From an uncultured Clostridium sp. (lineage in GTDB: Bacteria; Bacillota; Clostridia; TANB77; CAG-508), in contig USHX01000004.1 of the NCBI GenBank assembly GCA_900554565.1, positions 6,118-70,117 on the forward strand: a stretch of 64,000 bases of DNA. Reading direction: 5' to 3'. Below, in pieces: positions 26,434 through 36,014 of this stretch (its first letter is position 1; every line of letters begins with the position of its first letter). Made by a program: the position numbers and the translations under genes. Below the pieces are notes generated by a model. That model was not told where the DNA came from. It searched no databases and saw only the letters and a list, made by a program, of their open reading frames with translations.

Positions 26434-27099
26434 CTAATTCACATCTCTTTGTATTTCTTTTTTATTATTGTAAATTCTATCCAAATACTCATCTGGATAA
26501 GTATTATCTAAAAATGTATCAAAATCATTTTTAGCAGGTATATTATTATGTCTTTCATTTTGTCTATTAGCTGCCAAGCAAGAAATTCCTATATCAAATA
26601 TCATAAATAATATACAAAAAACAGTTATTATTCTTATACTCTTTTTATATATTAATGGTTTTAAACTTTCTAATGCTGGATATATTACTTTTAAAAATAC
26701 AACTGCTATAATTCCCCAATAGAAGCAATAAAGCAAGCAAGTTCTTCCATTAAAGTTTAAAAACATTTTGCTGTAATCCCAAGAAATTGTTCCAAACAAT
26801 ATTTCCTGAAAAAATGAACACAAATATTCTAATATTCCTCCCATAATCATTCCTGCAAAAAATGCATCTTTAGGTTCTTTTATTTTTACAATTAGTAAGA
26901 AATATGCAACTGCACCCATTCCATATACTTGTACGAATGGCCCATATATTAATCCATGCCTTATTACTATTGTTCTTGTATATACTGAGCTATAAATCAT
27001 TTCTGCAAAAAAGCCAAATACACTTCCTATCATGAAAACCCAGAATATTATATAAATTATATCTATTATCTTTGTAAATTTGTTATTACTTTTTTCCAT
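26434..27099 (-). CDS. Putative ABC-transporter permease (CmpB/DUF1113-type) membrane protein
   Basis: Protein of 221 residues with five to six membrane helices. The motif RHGLIYGPFVQVYGMGAVAY and EYLCSFFQEILFGTISWDYS are the signature of the PF06541 'putative ABC transporter type IV' family, common in gut Firmicutes and of unproven function. No ATPase is next to it. The start at 27099 follows GGGG; an upstream ATG at 27111 is an alternative. Confidence 0.75.
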   Translation of the reverse strand: MEKSNNKFTKIIDIIYIIFWVFMIGSVFGFFAEMIYSSVYTRTIVIRHGLIYGPFVQVYGMGAVAYFLLIVKIKEPKDAFFAGMIMGGILEYLCSFFQEILFGTISWDYSKMFLNFNGRTCLLYCFYWGIIAVVFLKVIYPALESLKPLIYKKSIRIITVFCILFMIFDIGISCLAANRQNERHNNIPAKNDFDTFLDNTYPDEYLDRIYNNKKEIQRDVN

Positions 27100-27228
27100 A
27101 TGTTTCCCCATACTAATTTTCTTACTGATATTATATACTAAATTTCAAAAAATGCAATCATTTATACCAATTTTGACAGTTTCTATGCTATAATATAGTC
27201 TAACCTGAATATGTATGGAGAGTGAATT

Positions 27229-28794
27229 ATGATAAGAGTTAGTAATATAAAAATTAGAAAAGATTTATCTGAAGAAGATGTATATAAATATACTATTAAG
27301 AAAAATAGAATACATGAACAAGATATACTAGAATGGCAAATTTCTAAAAAGTCTATTGATGCTAGAAAAAAAGATGATGTTCATTACAATTATTCTATTG
27401 ATTTCAAATTAAAAGATGAAAATAAATATCCAAAATTTAAAAAAGTTAAAGAATTTGAAATGCCAAAAATTAATTCTAAAAATCTTGATTGCAAAAAGCC
27501 AATAATTGTTGGTTGTGGTCCTAGTGGTCTTTTTGCAGCTCTTATTATGGTTCAAAATGGTCTTAAACCAATTGTAATTGAACAAGGTGACACTGCATTA
27601 AAGCGAAAAGAAATTGTTGAAAATTTTTTTAAAACTAGTAAGCTTAATCCTCTTTCTAATGTTCAATTTGGTGAAGGTGGTGCTGGAACATTTTCTGATG
27701 GAAAACTTACAACAGGAATTAACAGTCCTTTTTGTACAAAAGTTTTACAAGAATTTGTAAATTTCGGTGCTCCAAAACAAATTTTGTATTTGTCTAAACC
27801 TCATGTAGGAACAGACAATTTAATTAATATTTTACAAAATATGAGAAAATATATCATTTCTAAAGGTGGTACATTTTTATTTAATACTAAAGTAACTGAT
27901 TTTGAAATATCTAATGGAAAAATATCTGCTGTTACATGTCAAAATGGTTCTGATATTAAAAAAATCGAAGCAACACATGTCGTTCTAGCTATTGGGCATA
28001 GCGCTAGAGACACTTTCGAAAAGCTCTATGAAAAAGGCATTTCAATGGAAAGGAAAAACTTTTCAGTAGGTGTTAGAATTGAACATTTACAAGAAAATAT
28101 AAATACATCTCAATATGGTAATATCACAAAATTGAAATTACCACCAGCTGAATACAAATTAGCATATCATTCTAAATCTGGTCGTTCTTGCTATACTTTT
28201 TGTATGTGCCCTGGTGGACAAGTTATTGCTTCTTCAAGTGATAAAAATTCTATTGTTACAAATGGCATGAGTAATTTCGCAAGAAATGGAAAAAATGCAA
28301 ATTCCGCATTGCTTGTAAATGTAGTTCCAGAAGATTTTGAAGGTACATCTCCTTTAGCTGGTTTCTATTTCCAAAAAAATTTGGAAGAAAGTGCCTTTAA
28401 ACTTGGTGGCTCAAATTATTTTGCACCAGTGCAAAAAGTCTCAGACTTTATTGCTAATAAAAAATCTGAAACTTTAGGTAATGTAAAACCTTCTTATTTG
28501 CCAGGTGTAACTTTATCTAATTTAAATGATATTTTACCTGATTTTGTTTCTTCAACTTTGAAAGAAGGTATTGAATATTTTGATACTAAATTGCATGGAT
28601 TTGCTGACCCTGATAGTGTTTTGACTGGTGTTGAAACTAGAAGTTCTTCTCCTGTTAAAATTCTAAGAAATAGTGAATTTGTTTCAAATATTTCTGGATT
28701 ATATCCATGCGGAGAAGGTGCTGGTTACGCTGGTGGAATCACCTCTGCCGCAGTTGATGGAATTAAATGTGCTATTGCTGTTTTGGAAAACTAA
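27229..28794 (+). CDS. FAD-dependent oxidoreductase of the COG2509 type
   Basis: Protein of 521 residues. After an N-terminal ~85-residue domain comes the dinucleotide-binding loop PIIVGCGPSGLFAALIMVQNG. Conserved NVQFGEGGAGTFSDGKLTT and, near the end, YPCGEGAGYAGGITSAAVDG complete the FAD fold. The substrate of this widespread family is unknown. GGAGAGTGAATT precedes the ATG. Its stop codon overlaps the convergent cysteine desulfurase stop by 4 bp. Confidence 0.88.
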   Translation: MIRVSNIKIRKDLSEEDVYKYTIKKNRIHEQDILEWQISKKSIDARKKDDVHYNYSIDFKLKDENKYPKFKKVKEFEMPKINSKNLDCKKPIIVGCGPSGLFAALIMVQNGLKPIVIEQGDTALKRKEIVENFFKTSKLNPLSNVQFGEGGAGTFSDGKLTTGINSPFCTKVLQEFVNFGAPKQILYLSKPHVGTDNLINILQNMRKYIISKGGTFLFNTKVTDFEISNGKISAVTCQNGSDIKKIEATHVVLAIGHSARDTFEKLYEKGISMERKNFSVGVRIEHLQENINTSQYGNITKLKLPPAEYKLAYHSKSGRSCYTFCMCPGGQVIASSSDKNSIVTNGMSNFARNGKNANSALLVNVVPEDFEGTSPLAGFYFQKNLEESAFKLGGSNYFAPVQKVSDFIANKKSETLGNVKPSYLPGVTLSNLNDILPDFVSSTLKEGIEYFDTKLHGFADPDSVLTGVETRSSSPVKILRNSEFVSNISGLYPCGEGAGYAGGITSAAVDGIKCAIAVLEN

Positions 28795-29933
28795 TTTCTC
28801 AATTCTTCAATTATCTGACATAGATTATTAACTAAATAATCTATGTCTTCTTTTGTATTCTCTTCCCCAAAAGTTGTTCTAAGTGCTCCCATTGCCATCT
28901 GTTCATTCAACCCAATTGCAGTTAATACATGTGATGGACTACTTTGTCCTGTTGAGCAAGCAGAGCCACTTGAAGCACATATCCCCTTTTGATCCAATTT
29001 TAGCAATATAGCTTCTCCATCTAGGCCAGGGAAAGTAAAATTTGCATTTCCTGGTAATCTTCTTTCTCTACTTCCATTTAGTTTTGCATCTGGCAATTTT
29101 TCTTCTATTTGCTGTATATAATAATTTCTCATTTTCTCCAAATGATTCATATGTGAATTCAAGTTATATGTTGCAAGTTCACATGCTTTTCCTAAACCAA
29201 CTATTCCTGCTACATTTTCAGTCCCAGCTCTCTTATTTTTTTCTTGATGACCACCATCTAAGATTCTATCAAATTTGATTCCTTTTTTTACATATAAGGC
29301 TCCTATTCCTTTTGGTGCATATAATTTATGACCTGATAATGAAAGCATATCTATCCCCATTTTTTTAACATCTATAGGTACATTTCCACATGCTTGAACA
29401 CTATCTGTATGAAATATTATATTATACATTTTAGCAATTTTAGATATTTCATTTATTGGTTCTAGTGTTCCAATTTCATTGTTTGCAAACATAATACTTA
29501 TAAGAAATGTATCATTTCTTATAGCATTTCTTAATTGCTCTAAATTTATAAAACCATCTTTATTTACATCTAAATATGTTGTTCTAAATCCCTTGTTTTC
29601 TAAACTTTTGCATGAATTTAATATTGCTGGATGTTCTATTTTTGAAGTTATTATATGCCTTTTTCCATTTTTGCAATTTGCATATGCCGTTCCTTTTAAA
29701 GCAATATTGTCACTTTCAGAGCCACAACCTGTAAAATAAATTTCCTCCGGATCTGCATTTATCAAAATTGCTACTCTTTTTCTAGCTTCTTCTATTGCTT
29801 TTTTCGCTTCACGTCCTATTGTATACATTGATGAAGGATTTCCAAAACTTTCTCTTAAATATGGCAACATTTCATTCAATACTTCTGGTTTTACTCTTGT
29901 TGTTGCTGCATTGTCAAAATATCTGAGTTCCAA
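28791..29933 (-). CDS. Cysteine desulfurase (NifS/IscS family)
   Basis: PLP enzyme giving sulfur from cysteine for Fe-S clusters or thionucleosides. YFDNAATTRVKPEVLNEM opens the fold; the PLP lysine lies in SLSGHKLYAPKG, and the active Cys in GSACSTGQSSPSHVL. The preferred start is a TTG at 29933 (380 residues), because AAGGAG lies 8 nt upstream and family members begin at this YFDNAATT segment. An ATG at 29975 would add 14 residues but lacks a ribosome site. No iscU or thiI is adjacent. Confidence 0.9.
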   Translation of the reverse strand: MELRYFDNAATTRVKPEVLNEMLPYLRESFGNPSSMYTIGREAKKAIEEARKRVAILINADPEEIYFTGCGSESDNIALKGTAYANCKNGKRHIITSKIEHPAILNSCKSLENKGFRTTYLDVNKDGFINLEQLRNAIRNDTFLISIMFANNEIGTLEPINEISKIAKMYNIIFHTDSVQACGNVPIDVKKMGIDMLSLSGHKLYAPKGIGALYVKKGIKFDRILDGGHQEKNKRAGTENVAGIVGLGKACELATYNLNSHMNHLEKMRNYYIQQIEEKLPDAKLNGSRERRLPGNANFTFPGLDGEAILLKLDQKGICASSGSACSTGQSSPSHVLTAIGLNEQMAMGALRTTFGEENTKEDIDYLVNNLCQIIEELRN

Positions 29934-29995
29934 TTCTATTGCTCCTTCCTTTAATTTTTTATATATTATATTCATTTTTTCTTAATTAGTTGATG

Positions 29996-30856
29996 TTATT
30001 CATCTAGTATTTGTTTTATTTTTTCTATACTTTGAGTTACAGCATTATAACCATATTTATAGCAACTATCTAGTTTTTCAACATCTAGCAATCCTGTTTT
30101 ATCTGTTTTTATAGTTAATATATAGTCACTTTCTTTTAAACTTGCTTCTGAGATTTTGTTTCCCATAATATCAAGTGTTCGCATTGCCAAATCCATTATA
30201 TTACTAGAGTTATCTATGTCATCTGCTTTAAAATTTATTGCAATTACTTTGTTCGCACCTTGTTTTCTCACTTCTGTTACCGGAATATTATCAAGCATTC
30301 CACCATCTAAAAATTGATGTTGTTGATATTTGCAAGGGCAAAATACTGCCGGAAAACTACTACTTGCTCTAACAGCTTTTCCTAATGAGATGTTAGTAAT
30401 ATACTTGTCATTTTCTTCTTCCCCTTCTGGCACTTTATTTGTAAAAATATATTCTTTTGCATTAACTATGTCCACAGTTGGAATGACAATTGGAATATTT
30501 TTTATATCCCCTATTTTTTCTATTCCTTTCTTTTTAGCCAAACCATTATATGCTTTCTCAATACTTCTACCTGTTTTTAATCCTGTCAATTTTACTTTTT
30601 TATTCATCATCATATTTCCTATTCCAGATAAAATAGGAGCTGAATTCATTTTTGCAATATTTTTAGCATATCTTTTAAATAAGACATAAATATAATATGG
30701 TGAATACCCTAGTGCATATAATGAAGATATTAATGCACCTGAACTAGTTCCACCTATTACATCTATTGGTATTTTATTATCTTCAAGTGCCTTCAATGCT
30801 CCTGCATGTGCTATTCCACGAATTCCACCACCTGATAAGGCTAATCCAATTTTCAA
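29996..30856 (-). CDS. Patatin-like phospholipase (RssA/YlbK-like)
   Basis: Protein of 286 residues. IGLALSGGGIRGIAHAGAL forms the oxyanion hole, GGTSSGAL the nucleophile elbow with its Ser, and FLDGGMLDN the Asp of the Ser-Asp dyad. Substrate is unknown; membrane lipid turnover is typical. A TTG start at 30856 is inferred, since the Shine-Dalgarno AAGAAGGTG lies 6 nt upstream. The longest frame would use the GTG inside that motif. Confidence 0.85.
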   Translation of the reverse strand: MKIGLALSGGGIRGIAHAGALKALEDNKIPIDVIGGTSSGALISSLYALGYSPYYIYVLFKRYAKNIAKMNSAPILSGIGNMMMNKKVKLTGLKTGRSIEKAYNGLAKKKGIEKIGDIKNIPIVIPTVDIVNAKEYIFTNKVPEGEEENDKYITNISLGKAVRASSSFPAVFCPCKYQQHQFLDGGMLDNIPVTEVRKQGANKVIAINFKADDIDNSSNIMDLAMRTLDIMGNKISEASLKESDYILTIKTDKTGLLDVEKLDSCYKYGYNAVTQSIEKIKQILDE

Positions 30857-30919
30857 ATATAACACCTTCTTTTATGTATTTTTTATATTATTTACTTATT
30901 TGTATGCTTTTAAACGCAA

Positions 30920-30949
30920 AAAAGTTAAACTTTTCTTAGTTTAACTTTT
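30920..30949 (-). terminator. Terminator after the WG-repeat gene
   Basis: Stem AAAAGTTAAAC / GTTTAACTTTT, 8-nt loop, followed by T6 on the minus strand. Confidence 0.85.
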
Positions 30950-30993
30950 CGTATTTTATTAATTTATTATTGTTCTAATGTTATACTAAATAT

Positions 30994-32721
30994 TTATTTA
31001 GCATCTGTATAATATACTTCGCCAAATCCATATTTTACTTGATAGTATTTTCCTATAAAAGATGGTTCTTTATTGTCATTTATAGTGTATATTGGTTCTA
31101 CAACTTCTTCACCTTTTTTGTTTATTGCTCCCCATTTTCCATCTTTATTTACAGCTGCATATCCATATTCATTAAATTCTGTTACTTTATCATATTTAGC
31201 TTCAACCACCATTGAACCATTCTTATTAACAAATCCCCATTTTCCATTTTCTTGTTTACTAAATAATTCATTATTTGGATATGTATCCGTATTTTTTAAT
31301 TCTTTACCATCTTTACTGAAATATTGTATTTGCTTGTCATTATAAATTTTTATATAATCACTATTTACCTCAACAGTTGCATTTTCCATTTCACAGATGT
31401 TATTCATTGTTTTGTCATACAATTTTGTAGTATTGGCTACTACAGCTTGTATTAAATCTGTTCCTTCTACTTTTTGTACAGAATCATTTTCTATTGGTAT
31501 CTTTACTGCATCTTTATTATTTACCACTCCCAATTTAGAGTTTTCATTACTTACTATAAAATAATCATTATATAGATATTCCATATAACTGTACTTCTCT
31601 TCAATTAATTCTTTTCCTTCTTTTGTTATTAGTCCGTATTTTGTTTCATTTTGATTATCAATTTTGATTTTATATTTTTCATTTTCGGTATTTAGTATAG
31701 AAATATTTGTATCCATATTAGTTTCTTTTCCTTGGTTATCATATACTATAGTTCCTTGTTCATTTTTAGCATATAAATAATTTCCTATAACATCTATTTG
31801 TAAAAATTGTGCTGGAACTATGATTTTTCCATCTAATGAAGCTATTCCATATTTTTTACTTTTTTCTACTACTAATAAATCATTTGTTTTATCATAAGAT
31901 ATTGATTGATATTCATTTTTAACTATTTCTTTTTCGTTTTTATTTACACCAAATTGTCCATTTTTTGCACATAATAAATATGCATTTTCATTATTCATTA
32001 TGTCTGTTATTCTTGATAACTCATTATATTCTGGTTTTAATATCAACTTTCCATTATAATTTATATATCCATATCTGTATCCTTCTTGAGTTGTAGTTGT
32101 TATTATATATCCAGCATATTTATATCCATCATCATTTGTGTAATAACCATCTACTGCAATTTTATCATATTCTATATCTATTAGTTTATGACCTTTGATG
32201 TTTATTACTCCATATTTGTCATTTTGTTTTACTAAAAGTTCACCTTCTTTATATGATAATCCTGAAATTTCATCATAAATAGGTTTTGTTATTTTTTTGC
32301 CCTGAAAATTTATTAATCCATATTTATCGTTTTCTTTATATGATAAGACACTTTTTTCGAACATCAAGTTACTTGCGATGTTTTGAAGTTTTATTGGTTC
32401 TACATCTTGATAATTGTTCAATATTTGCTCTTTTTGTGAGTTCAATATTTGTGAATTTTCTCCACTATAACATACAAATACATCTTTTTGTGGATTTGGA
32501 ATTTTTATATCATCATATTTCACATCTATTACTATATTTCCGCTTCTATCTATTACTCCTGTTTTCCCATCTTGTTTTAATAAAAAATAATTATATTGTT
32601 CAACTTTCTCTATTTCATATTTCTTATTATTTGTTGTTATAAAGTAATAAGATACGCCTATTATAATTGCAAGTATTAGTATTGTTAATATTACATTTCG
32701 AATTATAAATGTTCTTTTCAT
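30994..32721 (-). CDS. WG-repeat protein, membrane anchored
   Basis: Protein of 575 residues. An N-terminal helix (about 8-30) anchors an extracytoplasmic chain of WG (KWGF/KYGLI-type) repeats. Examples are KYGLINFQGKKITKPIYDEI, QFGVNKNEKEIVKNEYQSI and KWGFVNKNGSMVVEAKYDKV, about ten copies of 40-60 residues. WG repeats are predicted beta-structures for binding or scaffolding; function is unknown. It ends the CNNM-WG transcript, 21 bp after the CNNM gene. Confidence 0.85.
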   Translation of the reverse strand: MKRTFIIRNVILTILILAIIIGVSYYFITTNNKKYEIEKVEQYNYFLLKQDGKTGVIDRSGNIVIDVKYDDIKIPNPQKDVFVCYSGENSQILNSQKEQILNNYQDVEPIKLQNIASNLMFEKSVLSYKENDKYGLINFQGKKITKPIYDEISGLSYKEGELLVKQNDKYGVINIKGHKLIDIEYDKIAVDGYYTNDDGYKYAGYIITTTTQEGYRYGYINYNGKLILKPEYNELSRITDIMNNENAYLLCAKNGQFGVNKNEKEIVKNEYQSISYDKTNDLLVVEKSKKYGIASLDGKIIVPAQFLQIDVIGNYLYAKNEQGTIVYDNQGKETNMDTNISILNTENEKYKIKIDNQNETKYGLITKEGKELIEEKYSYMEYLYNDYFIVSNENSKLGVVNNKDAVKIPIENDSVQKVEGTDLIQAVVANTTKLYDKTMNNICEMENATVEVNSDYIKIYNDKQIQYFSKDGKELKNTDTYPNNELFSKQENGKWGFVNKNGSMVVEAKYDKVTEFNEYGYAAVNKDGKWGAINKKGEEVVEPIYTINDNKEPSFIGKYYQVKYGFGEVYYTDAK

Positions 32722-32742
32722 ATTTTATAAAACCTTCTTTCA

Positions 32743-34071
32743 CTATTCTTCATTTTCTATTTCATCTGGTATTTCTTTTATATTATTTTTACATGCTTTT
32801 ACTTTTAGTATCCTTCTATCTTTGTATTTTTCTATTTTATATGTTACATTTTTAGTTTCTATTATTGGCTTTTCTTTTTCATCCGGAATTCTTCCTAATT
32901 CTTCTTGTAAAAAACCTGATAGTATATCATAATCTCCTTCTGGAATTTCTGCATTAATTAATTTGTTTACATCATATATTGGCATGTTTCCTGATAACAT
33001 ATATGTTGTTTCATCTATTTTTTCATAATCTTTTTCTTCTTTGTCATATTCATCATAGATATCACCAACTAATTCTTCTAATATATCTTCCATTGTGACT
33101 AATCCTGCAGTTCCACCATACTCATCTAATACAATTGCCATTTGCTTTTTACTTTTTTGAAGCTCTTTAAACACTTCATTTATCAACCTATTTTGCGATA
33201 CAAAATACACATCTTTTACAACATTTTTAACTTTGAAATTAGTCTTTTTTATGTTTTTTAGTACATCTTTTACATATAATATTCCTTTTATTTCATCTAT
33301 TGTTTCATCATATACTGGTATTCTACTGTATCTATATTCTTCTTTAGATAGTTCTTTTAGTAATTCTTCATTACTAATATTTATATCTACTGCAAAGATT
33401 TCTGTTCGATGCCTCATTATTTCTGATACTGTTATATCATTAAATTCAAAAACATTATTAATTAACTCTTTTTCTTCTTCTTTTATTGTTCCTTTTTCTT
33501 CACCTTGGTCTATCATCATTTTTATTTCTTCTTCTGTAACAGATTCTTCATCAGTTTCTCCTACTCCAAATATTTTTGAAACCGTATTTGTTACAAGTGT
33601 TAATAATTTTACAAATGGTGCTGTGATTATAGATATAGTTCTTATTATTCCTATTGTAGCAAATGATATCTTTTCGTAATTTTTCATAGCTAATCTTTTT
33701 GGAACTAATTCACCAAAGATAAGTGTGAAAAATGAAAGTACTATAGTTATTAATATTATTGATATACTTTTCCAAACTGAAATGCTTATAAATGGTAACA
33801 TTTCATATAACATAGGAGCTATTTTTTCAGCAAATGCATCTGATGCAAATGCACTTGATAAAAATCCTGCTAATGTTATTCCTATTTGAATTGTTGCTAG
33901 AAATTTGCTGGGCGACCTTAGCATTTTTTCTATTTGTTTTGCCTTTTTGTTCCCTTCCTTAGCTTGTTTTTCTATCTTTGCATCATTTAATGATATAAAT
34001 GCAATCTCACTTGCTGCAAAAAATGCATTTAATAAAATTAATATTACTAAAATTAGTATTTGTCCTAACAT
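32743..34071 (-). CDS. CNNM/CorC-type (hemolysin family) transport protein
   Basis: Protein of 442 residues: CNNM transmembrane domain (about 1-190; GIMKNYE-type region reads GELVPKRLAMKNYEKISF), a CBS pair (about 205-330) and a CorC/HlyC domain (about 345-430). The family is linked to magnesium or cobalt efflux. AAGGAGC precedes the ATG. Cation specificity is not visible. Confidence 0.9.
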   Translation of the reverse strand: MLGQILILVILILLNAFFAASEIAFISLNDAKIEKQAKEGNKKAKQIEKMLRSPSKFLATIQIGITLAGFLSSAFASDAFAEKIAPMLYEMLPFISISVWKSISIILITIVLSFFTLIFGELVPKRLAMKNYEKISFATIGIIRTISIITAPFVKLLTLVTNTVSKIFGVGETDEESVTEEEIKMMIDQGEEKGTIKEEEKELINNVFEFNDITVSEIMRHRTEIFAVDINISNEELLKELSKEEYRYSRIPVYDETIDEIKGILYVKDVLKNIKKTNFKVKNVVKDVYFVSQNRLINEVFKELQKSKKQMAIVLDEYGGTAGLVTMEDILEELVGDIYDEYDKEEKDYEKIDETTYMLSGNMPIYDVNKLINAEIPEGDYDILSGFLQEELGRIPDEKEKPIIETKNVTYKIEKYKDRRILKVKACKNNIKEIPDEIENEE

Positions 34072-34108
34072 TAAACTAATAGCTCCTTTTTATTCTTTTT
34101 ATAAATTA

Positions 34109-34339
34109 TTAAGCAACACTTTTGTTGTATTTTACTATTGAAACTTCCGTTTCTAACTTTTTCAATTGGTTAACAATTTTTTCAATATTTTCTGCTGTTT
34201 CATCATCAAAATATTGTTCACCACATTTAGCACAGACTTTTGCCGGAACTTCTTTTATAATAATAATTCTATCTTCTAAGTCAACTACATAGTTCACCTT
34301 TTTTTCTTTCATATTTCCTTTACATGTAAAACAATTCAT
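34109..34339 (-). CDS. YgiT/MqsA-type zinc-finger antitoxin
   Basis: Protein of 76 residues: two CxxC pairs (MNCFTCKG, KVCAKCGEQYFDDE) form a zinc ribbon, followed by a helix. There is no C-terminal helix-turn-helix as in full MqsA, so this is a short YgiT-type protein. AAGGAGG precedes the ATG. Its start overlaps the upstream toxin's stop by one base, typical of translationally coupled toxin-antitoxin pairs. Confidence 0.8.
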   Translation of the reverse strand: MNCFTCKGNMKEKKVNYVVDLEDRIIIIKEVPAKVCAKCGEQYFDDETAENIEKIVNQLKKLETEVSIVKYNKSVA

Positions 34340-34665
34340 TATTTTTTCCTCCTTGTTTTCATATCTCTTTCCCATTTAGATATTTCTGGATAATATGCAG
34401 TTATTATATAAACTATACTTTCATTAATTCCACATACTATATGTAAAACTTTATTATTAATATTATGTCCCAATATTAAACAGCTAGGATATGGATAATC
34501 TTCATAATAATATTCTATTATTTTACCATTATTTATAGCATATTTAATATCTTTCATAAAAATATTTCTTTGATTCATTCTATTTAAACAATGTTTGGTC
34601 CAGTTTATTTTTCTTTTTAAAATACATTTTTGTATATTTTCAATATTTAGTAAATTGTTATTCAC
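34339..34665 (-). CDS. DUF4258-type toxin of a toxin-antitoxin pair
   Basis: Protein of 108 residues from a GTG start with AAGGAG 6 nt upstream. WTKHCLNRMNQRNIFMKDI (His/Arg-rich), then PYPSCLILGHN and IVCGINESIVYIITAYYP match the RelE-like DUF4258 fold, often a ribosome-dependent mRNase. The pairing with a YgiT zinc ribbon and the toxin-first order resemble mqsRA. Activity is inferred from family and context. Confidence 0.75.
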   Translation of the reverse strand: MNNNLLNIENIQKCILKRKINWTKHCLNRMNQRNIFMKDIKYAINNGKIIEYYYEDYPYPSCLILGHNINNKVLHIVCGINESIVYIITAYYPEISKWERDMKTRRKK

Positions 34666-34735
34666 GATTTTCTCCTTTATTTTAACATAAAGCACCTAAT
34701 TTATGCAACTAATTTTGTTTCTATATTCAAATATT

Positions 34736-36013
34736 CTACATTCCTGTAACTGGTAATTTTTTAGCTTGATAATTAGTTATTTTTCCTTTTTCAATTGTAG
34801 GTTTTTCTTCCTTTTTATTATTGACAGTCACTACTACTTCTTCATTTAGCTCTACTTTTACTTCTATTAGTTCAGTGTATAATTCATATCCATCAATAGT
34901 TTTAGTTTCTTTTAAATAATATGTTCCTGGTATTAAATTATCTAATACTATTTTTCCTTCTGAATTAGTTTTTAAACCTGAATATATTATTTTCTTATTT
35001 TCATCTAAGATTTCAAATTCCACACCTTCTAAATTTTTCTCTGTTTCTTGGTCTTTTTTTATTATTGTTATTTTAGTTTCATTCTTTCCATAAGTGTCTT
35101 CTATTGTTCCTACTCCATCTTCATAAGAAGATGCTGTTAATGCATAATCTTGGTTATTACTATTAGGTGCTTTTCCATATAAAATCGGTTTTGTTTTTAT
35201 CTTTGTTTGTACTTCTATTTTTATTTCACCATCTTGTTTCATATTTTTTAGTGGTACTAAAATTTTGAATTTTTCATTTGGTTTGAATTCTGTTTTTTCA
35301 TTGTTATTTTCATCTGTAAGTTTTATTCCGCCTAAGTTTTCACCAGTTTTATTTGTCAATTTTATTTTATAATTTTCTATTTGAGCTCCTGCTGATATAC
35401 TATATATTTTTGATAAATATTCTGGCTCTTTTGTGTCTTGTTCCCATTGGCTTATGTTTTTATTTATTATTATTGTGCTTGATATTATATTTTCCTTTGA
35501 GTTATTGGCATCTTGTAATATTTTTCTCATAGCATTTAATGTTCTATTTCCAGCTTCTCCTATTGGTGCATAATCATTTATATTATTACCATGAATATAA
35601 CAATATACCGCTTGTTTTGTTGCTAAAAATGCTTCTTCTTTATTTGCCGTTCCTAGTTCATTATAACTTTTATATGGATATCCATTTATTATTATTTTCC
35701 ATAATCCTACATCTTTTATTGCATTTGTAACAGATACAGTATAGCCGCTTCCTTGAGCTCCCACTTTTGTTTTGTCTAAGCAGTATGCTGGATAATGTTC
35801 ACCATTGTTTGTGTATTCTACATAATCTGCTTTTACTACCACACCTTTATATGTTAATAGTTTTCCACAATCTGACACAGCATATATATTAGCTGAATCT
35901 ATAGTTTGTGCATTTGAGATATTAGTTATTCCTAATAAATTTAGTACTAAAAATATTAGAACAATCCCTGTTTTTCTAACTTTCTTAAAAATATCTTTGA
36001 ATTTTTGTTTCAT
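34736..36013 (-). CDS. Thioester- and SpaA-domain surface protein ending in LPVTGM
   Basis: Protein of 425 residues with a signal peptide (about 15-36, cleavage near SNAQT). The thioester domain (about 40-160) has its Cys in HYPAYCLDKT and Gln in TKQAVYCY, which should form a Cys-Gln crosslink for covalent adhesion. A linker domain and a SpaA-type prealbumin fold (about 310-400; EGVEFEILDENKKIIYSGLK-like) follow. The protein stops at KKLPVTGM: the sortase motif is present, but the usual membrane helix and basic tail are absent. It lies 1-2 bases downstream of a sortase gene, its presumed partner. Confidence 0.85.
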   Translation of the reverse strand: MKQKFKDIFKKVRKTGIVLIFLVLNLLGITNISNAQTIDSANIYAVSDCGKLLTYKGVVVKADYVEYTNNGEHYPAYCLDKTKVGAQGSGYTVSVTNAIKDVGLWKIIINGYPYKSYNELGTANKEEAFLATKQAVYCYIHGNNINDYAPIGEAGNRTLNAMRKILQDANNSKENIISSTIIINKNISQWEQDTKEPEYLSKIYSISAGAQIENYKIKLTNKTGENLGGIKLTDENNNEKTEFKPNEKFKILVPLKNMKQDGEIKIEVQTKIKTKPILYGKAPNSNNQDYALTASSYEDGVGTIEDTYGKNETKITIIKKDQETEKNLEGVEFEILDENKKIIYSGLKTNSEGKIVLDNLIPGTYYLKETKTIDGYELYTELIEVKVELNEEVVVTVNNKKEEKPTIEKGKITNYQAKKLPVTGM

Positions 36014-36014
36014 T

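Noticed and set aside
27173..27200. Promoter with TTGACA and TATAAT before the FAD-protein gene
   Set aside because: The spacing is only about 10 nt, too short for a sigma-A promoter.
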